From the NCBI GenBank assembly GCA_015061915.1, contig SUVR01000001.1, positions 71,976 through 135,975 of the forward strand: a DNA stretch of 64,000 nt, read 5' to 3'. The stretch comes from Lentisphaerota bacterium. Its GTDB lineage: Bacteria; Verrucomicrobiota; Lentisphaeria; Victivallales; UBA1829. Of this stretch, positions 59,839 to 64,000 are shown piece by piece; within the stretch, counting starts at the first letter, position 1, and each line of letters starts with the position of its first letter. Under the pieces are notes generated by a model that made no database searches, was not told where the DNA came from, and saw only the letters and a list, made by a program, of their open reading frames with translations. Made by a program: the position numbers and the translations under genes.

Positions 59839-61089
59839 ATGTCCAAGTCTTCCCCGCCTCCGGGAACAAGCGATATTTTTGCAGATGAAGTAACTGCATG
59901 GCTCGAACTGGAAAACACCGCACGGCGCGTATTCTCCCTGTATGGTTACGGTGAGATCCGTACCCCCATTTTTGAGTTTACCGAAGTGTTTCAGCGGGGA
60001 CTTGGCAATGAGACAGAGGTCGTTCAGAAAGAAATGTATACTTTTGAAGACCGCGGCGGCAGAAGCCTGACATTGCGTCCGGAAGGGACCGCCGGGGTCA
60101 TGCGTGCGCTTTCCGGTACGGAAGCCATGAACGGCGTGGAACAGCGTGTGTTCTATATGGGACCTATGTTCCGCGGGGAACGGCCCTCCGCCGGACGGCG
60201 CCGCCAGTTCCACCAGATCGGGGTGGAAAACGCAGGAAAAGTCTCTCCGGAACTGGATGCGGAATCCATTGCCATGCTTGCTCATTATCTGAATGAAGTG
60301 GGGGCAGGTGGCTTTGAACTGCTGATCAATACCCGTGGCGTGAAAGAAGATCGCGGACCGGCGGAAGCTGCTCTGCGTGAACACTTTGCTGCGCATATTG
60401 ATGAGATGTGTGAAGACTGCCGCAACCGTCTGGAACGGAACGTGTGGCGTATCCTCGACTGCAAACAGGAATGTTGCCGGAAGCATATTGACAATGCTCC
60501 GGATGCGGCGTCCCTTTTCGGCGAAAGTTCCCGTGACTACTTCAAGCGTGTCTGTGATATGCTGACGACCTGGAATGTTCCGTTCAAGGTTGAGCCGCGG
60601 CTGGTGCGCGGTCTGGACTATTATGTGCATACCGTGTTTGAACTGACCCATACTGCATTGGGCGGTCAGAACGCTATCGCCGGCGGCGGCAGATATGAAC
60701 TGACGGTTCCCGGCTTCAACAAGCCCGTACAGGGAGTCGGTTTTGCTGCCGGTATGGAACGCTTGCTTATGGTCCGTGAGGCAGCCGGCAGAATGGCTCC
60801 TGCGGGTGTAACGCCAGATGTGTTTCTGGTCTCTCTGGGCGAAAAAGCCCTTGCGTATAACGGAAAACTGGCGGGCGATCTGCGCAATGCCGGCGTTTCT
60901 GTTGCGTTGGAATATGAGCCGAAAAGTATGAAGTCCCAGATGCGCTCTGCGGACCGGCTGAAAGCGAAAAATGTGCTGATTCTTGGCGAAACCGAACTGG
61001 AAAGCGGTGTTGCCGTTCTCAAAAATATGGCGGATGGTTCCCAGAAAACCGTCCCGTTCAATGAAATTCAAGTTGAGCTGACAAAATGA
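59839..61089 (+). CDS. hisS: Histidyl-tRNA synthetase
   Basis: A 416-residue class II synthetase. Motif 1 area: YGYGEIRTPIFEFTEVFQRGLG. Motif 2: LTLRPEGTAGVMRAL, then MFRGERPSAGRRRQFHQIGVE. Histidine-specific loop: LVRGLDYYVHTVFELTH near 254. Motif 3: GVGFAAGMERLLMV. A cysteine-bearing insertion (CEDCRNRLERNVWRILDCKQECC) has the CxxC..C pattern seen in many HisS. It overlaps the DAHP synthase gene by 4 bases. Confidence 0.96.
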   Translation: MSKSSPPPGTSDIFADEVTAWLELENTARRVFSLYGYGEIRTPIFEFTEVFQRGLGNETEVVQKEMYTFEDRGGRSLTLRPEGTAGVMRALSGTEAMNGVEQRVFYMGPMFRGERPSAGRRRQFHQIGVENAGKVSPELDAESIAMLAHYLNEVGAGGFELLINTRGVKEDRGPAEAALREHFAAHIDEMCEDCRNRLERNVWRILDCKQECCRKHIDNAPDAASLFGESSRDYFKRVCDMLTTWNVPFKVEPRLVRGLDYYVHTVFELTHTALGGQNAIAGGGRYELTVPGFNKPVQGVGFAAGMERLLMVREAAGRMAPAGVTPDVFLVSLGEKALAYNGKLAGDLRNAGVSVALEYEPKSMKSQMRSADRLKAKNVLILGETELESGVAVLKNMADGSQKTVPFNEIQVELTK

Positions 61090-62135
61090 AAAAAGTTTCA
61101 AACGTCAACATTGTGCGGGAGTTTCCGCTCCCCACGCCCCGTGAGATCCTTGCCGAACTGCCCCTGACCACCGAGATCACTGAGCATATTTACGCTGCCC
61201 GTACAACGACAGAAAATATCCTTGCCCGCCGTGACAAACGGATCCTGATGATCTGCGGTCCCTGTTCCATTGACAGCATTCCCGCCGCCATGGAATATGC
61301 GATGCACTTGAAGCAGCTTCAGGCGAAGGTGCAGGACAAGATGTTTGTGATCATGCGCTCCTACTTTGAAAAACCCCGTACCACCGTCGGGTGGAAGGGC
61401 TTGATTTATGACCCGGATCTGGACCAGTCTTTCAATATTGAAAAAGGTCTGCGTCTTGCCCGGAAACTTCTGATCCAGCTGGCAGAAATGGAAATGCCTG
61501 CAGCAACGGAGATCCTGGAACCGATCATCCCCCAGTATGTGGCGGATCTGATCAGCTGGGCTTCCATCGGAGCCCGTACCAGTGAATCTCAGACACACCG
61601 TCAGCTGGCGAGCGGTCTTTCCATGCCGGTCGGGTTCAAGAACTCTACGGATGGTGCCGTTTCAGTGGCGGTGGATGCGATCAAAGCCGCTTCTGCATCT
61701 CACTCGTTTTTGGGTGTGATCAATGACGGCCGCACGGGTGTGTTCAGCACGAAAGGCAATCCGTACAGTCACATTGTGCTGCGCGGCGGACTTCATGCGC
61801 CGAACTACACATCCGAACACATTGCCTTTGCCAAGGAACTGATGCGCCGTCAGAAAGTTGCGACTCCTGCGATCGTGATCGACTGCAGCCATGCCAACAG
61901 CTCCAAGAAACCGGAAAATCAGCCGAAAGTGCTGAAAGATGTGGTTGCACAGATCAATGCCGGTGAACAATCCATTGCGGGTGTGATGCTGGAAAGCTAC
62001 ATCAAACAGGGCAATCAGCCCATCAATGCCGACCACGGCAAGATGATCCCCGGTCTTTCTCTGACAGATGCGTGTCTGGGATGGCAGGAAACGGAAGCAA
62101 CCATTATGGAAGCTTACGAAAATCTCAAGATTTGA
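61086..62135 (+). CDS. 3-deoxy-7-phosphoheptulonate synthase (class I, AroF/G/H type)
   Basis: A 349-residue DAHP synthase: LMICGPCSIDSIPAAMEYAMHL near 55 (GPCS motif with metal Cys), FEKPRTTVGWKGLIYDPDLD near 92, GARTSESQTHRQLASGLSMPVGFKNSTDG near 160, and VIDCSHANSSKKPENQ near 260. It condenses PEP and erythrose 4-phosphate, the first step of aromatic amino acid synthesis. Which amino acid inhibits it cannot be told. Translation is coupled to hisS through ATGA. Confidence 0.95.
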   Translation: MKKVSNVNIVREFPLPTPREILAELPLTTEITEHIYAARTTTENILARRDKRILMICGPCSIDSIPAAMEYAMHLKQLQAKVQDKMFVIMRSYFEKPRTTVGWKGLIYDPDLDQSFNIEKGLRLARKLLIQLAEMEMPAATEILEPIIPQYVADLISWASIGARTSESQTHRQLASGLSMPVGFKNSTDGAVSVAVDAIKAASASHSFLGVINDGRTGVFSTKGNPYSHIVLRGGLHAPNYTSEHIAFAKELMRRQKVATPAIVIDCSHANSSKKPENQPKVLKDVVAQINAGEQSIAGVMLESYIKQGNQPINADHGKMIPGLSLTDACLGWQETEATIMEAYENLKI

Positions 62136-62159
62136 GGATCGTTTATCTTTTGATTTTAC

Positions 62160-62197
62160 GGGGAATGACCGGAAAGAATGGTCGTTCCCCTTTTTTT
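62160..62197 (+). terminator. Terminator after the DAHP synthase gene
   Basis: GGGGAATGACC (62160-62170) pairs with GGTCGTTCCCC (62180-62190) with a single wobble, followed by seven T. Confidence 0.88.
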
Positions 62198-62296
62198 GCC
62201 TGAAAATTATCATTGGCGCGTGAAAATTGCATAAACTGTGCTATATTATCGGAGCATTGATATTTAAAACTAATAATAAAACTGGAGATTTTTGTC

Positions 62297-64000
62297 ATGT
62301 CTGAAATGCCGAAAGCATACGAATCTGCGGAAGTCGAAGCCAAATGGTATCCTTACTGGGAGGAAAACGGGCTGTTCCGCGGCAAGCCTGAACCGGGTAA
62401 AAAACCTTATTCCATCGTGATCCCGCCGCCGAACGTGACGGGTATTCTGACCATGGGACACGTGCTGAACAATACGCTGCAGGACATTCTGATCCGCTGG
62501 CACCGTATGATGGGCGAATCCGTCTGCTGGTTCCCCGGAACGGACCATGCCGGGATCGCCACGGAAAGCAAGGTGGATAAAGTTCTGCGTGAAACGGAAG
62601 GGATCGATCGCCGCACGCTGGGACGTGAAAAATTCATCGAGCGCGTCTGGGACTGGAAAAAGCAGTACGGCGGCACGATTATCAAGCAGCTCCGCAAACT
62701 GGGTACTTCCTGCGACTGGGAACGGGAACGCTTCACTATGGACGAAGGTCTTTCCGATGCAGTCAAGCAGGTGTTTGTCCAGCTGTATAACAAGGGCTAC
62801 ATCTACCGCGGCAAACGCATGGTGAACTGGTGCCCCGCCGCCCAGAGCGCACTTTCTGATGAAGAAGTGATCTACAAGGAAGTCAAGGGCAAATTCTGGC
62901 ATTTCCGTTACCCGCTGACAGACGGCTCCGGCTATCTGGTTGTTGCCACGACCCGTCCGGAAACGCTGTTCGGCGATACGGCTGTGGCGGTTCCGGTCAA
63001 CGATCCCCGCTACAAACACCTGGTTGGCAAAACGGTCAATCTGCCGTTGACGGACCGTCAGATCCCCATTATCGAAGACGAACACGCCGATCCGGAAAAA
63101 GGTACCGGCTGCGTGAAGATCACCCCCGCCCACGACCCCAACGACTATCAGGTGGGCAAGCGTCATGATCTGCCGTTCATCAACGTGATGAACCGTGACG
63201 GCTCCATGAATGCGGTCTGCGGCGAACGCTATGCCGGTCTGGACCGTTACGAATGCCGCAAGTTGTGCGTTGCCGACATCGAAGCGCAGGGGCTGCTGGA
63301 AAAGATCGAAGACATCACCCACAATGTGGGCTTCTCCGAACGGGGCGGCGTGGAGATCGAAACGCTCCTCAGCGACCAGTGGTTTGTCAAGATGGATGAA
63401 CTGGCAAAGCCCGCTATTGAGGCTGTCCGCTCCGGCGCGATCAAGTTCTATCCGGAACGCTGGACCAAGACCTACTTCCACTGGATGGAGAATATTCAGG
63501 ACTGGTGTATCAGCCGTCAGATCTGGTGGGGACACCGCATCCCCGCCTGGTATCGCGGCGATATCAACGATGAAAACCGGGAAGTCTATGTGGGTATGAC
63601 CGCTCCCGAAGGCGAAGGCTGGTATCAGGAAGAAGACGTGCTGGATACCTGGTTCAGCTCCTGGTTGTGGCCCTTCTCCATTATGGGTTGGCCGGAAAAG
63701 ACAGCGGAACAGGAATATTTCTATCCGACCAACGACCTGGTGACCGGTCCGGACATCATCTTCTTCTGGGTTGCCCGTATGATCATGGCAGGTTATGAGT
63801 TCAAAGGTGCGCTGCCCTTCCGGAATGTCTACTTCACCAGCATCATCCGCGACGAGATCGGCAGAAAGCTGAGCAAGTCCCTCGGCAACTCTCCGGACCC
63901 GCTGGAAGTGATTGCCACCTACGGCGCAGACGCTCTGCGTTTTGCCATGGTCTATATCGCACCCGTCGGGATCGACATCCGCTACAGCAATGACAAGTGC
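62297..64000 (+). CDS. valS: Valyl-tRNA synthetase (3' end outside the window)
   Basis: The frame starts at ATG 62297 (ACTGGAGATTTTTGTC upstream) and is open to the last base; 568 codons are visible out of an expected 850-950. The class I signature is VIPPPNVTGILTMGHVLNN (HIGH-type) near 40, followed by the editing domain (VVATTRPETLFGDTAVAV near 215). DVLDTWFSSWLWPFSIMGWP near 450 is valine-specific, and the KMSKS loop appears as KLSKSLGN near 523. It is preceded by a strong terminator; a TATATT box near 62242 may mark its promoter, but no good -35 is seen. Confidence 0.96.
   Translation, partial: MSEMPKAYESAEVEAKWYPYWEENGLFRGKPEPGKKPYSIVIPPPNVTGILTMGHVLNNTLQDILIRWHRMMGESVCWFPGTDHAGIATESKVDKVLRETEGIDRRTLGREKFIERVWDWKKQYGGTIIKQLRKLGTSCDWERERFTMDEGLSDAVKQVFVQLYNKGYIYRGKRMVNWCPAAQSALSDEEVIYKEVKGKFWHFRYPLTDGSGYLVVATTRPETLFGDTAVAVPVNDPRYKHLVGKTVNLPLTDRQIPIIEDEHADPEKGTGCVKITPAHDPNDYQVGKRHDLPFINVMNRDGSMNAVCGERYAGLDRYECRKLCVADIEAQGLLEKIEDITHNVGFSERGGVEIETLLSDQWFVKMDELAKPAIEAVRSGAIKFYPERWTKTYFHWMENIQDWCISRQIWWGHRIPAWYRGDINDENREVYVGMTAPEGEGWYQEEDVLDTWFSSWLWPFSIMGWPEKTAEQEYFYPTNDLVTGPDIIFFWVARMIMAGYEFKGALPFRNVYFTSIIRDEIGRKLSKSLGNSPDPLEVIATYGADALRFAMVYIAPVGIDIRYSNDKC

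Noticed and set aside
62213-62230. TTGGCGCG...TTGC upstream of valS, resembling a sigma-54 promoter
   Set aside because: The GG-to-GC distance is two bases too long and the -24 box has GCG in place of CAC; sigma-54 does not tolerate this spacing.
1-64000. CRISPR arrays, prophage or transposase genes
   Set aside because: No regularly spaced short repeats with unique spacers, and no phage structural, transposase or relaxase genes were seen on either strand; the Xer-like recombinase looks like a housekeeping enzyme.

Overview
The window reads as a continuous piece of chromosome from an anaerobic, fermentative bacterium of the Planctomycetes-Verrucomicrobia-Chlamydiae group, most likely a Lentisphaerae (Victivallales-like) gut organism. 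This assignment is inferred from gene content, not from a database search. The clues are [FeFe]-hydrogenase maturases (HydG, HydE, a TM1266-type partner), pyrophosphate-dependent phosphofructokinase, archaeal-type phosphoglycerate mutase, type II-like pseudopilins, several glycan-degrading enzymes, Gfo/Idh/MocA and sugar-isomerase proteins, and a truncated alpha ribosomal operon (rpmJ-rpsM-rpsK-rpoA-rplQ without rpsD) with the order known from Chlamydia. No CRISPR array, tRNA, rRNA, prophage or insertion sequence is visible.

Layout. 1-3.2 kb: end of a TPR/CBM9-like protein gene and a DUF4886 secreted protein. 3.25-5.1 kb: an A/T-rich islet with a strongly folded candidate RNA, a Sel1-repeat protein and a secreted protein made of 24-residue tandem repeats. 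5.2-12.8 kb (minus): MATE exporter, smpB, dnaJ, grpE, then clpB behind a textbook sigma-54 promoter, then a Xer-type recombinase. 12.9-17.9 kb: a secreted protein and a 1429-residue two-headed glycogen debranching enzyme. 18-21.6 kb (minus): two small membrane proteins and the alpha ribosomal operon. 21.6-28.6 kb (minus): HydG and its TM1266 partner behind a structured leader, preceded by a tight operon of secretin, MacA-like adaptor, MacB-like ATPase and permease. 28.8-31.4 kb: a Gfo/Idh/MocA oxidoreductase with a histone-H1-like tail, divergent from phosphoglycerate mutase. 31.4-31.9 kb: a folded dispersed repeat with a second copy near 51.7 kb.

31.9-37.2 kb: argH with a secreted protein, a TRL lipoprotein, prmC, a small lipoprotein, a GGQ release-factor-like protein and pyrF. 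37.3-42.9 kb (minus): SEC-C protein, YhcH-like protein, HydE, GH20-like and GH78-like enzymes in one apparent operon. 43-45.3 kb: two pseudopilins and a sugar isomerase-like protein. 45.4-48.7 kb: an ECF sigma factor, a tiny basic AURKAIP1/COX24-like protein, a large TPR protein and a DUF486 membrane protein. 48.8-51.6 kb: rpsO-pnp with a heavily structured spacer. 52-59.4 kb: PPi-phosphofructokinase, gatC-gatA, a thioredoxin-like/TPR protein, a metallophosphoesterase and a fused homocysteine methyltransferase/MTHFR. 59.4-64 kb: HU, hisS, DAHP synthase and the start of valS.

The genes fit a saccharolytic anaerobe: glycan hydrolysis and glycogen use feed PPi-dependent glycolysis, and reducing power leaves as hydrogen. 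A recurring promoter form (TTGNNN, 16-17 bp, TATATT or TATAAT) stands before many transcription units. The most interesting items are the secretin-MacAB operon, the covarying folded repeat, the sigma-54 clpB promoter with its upstream symmetric element, the histone-tailed oxidoreductase, and the two structured RNAs at 3.4-3.6 kb and 23.4-23.5 kb.
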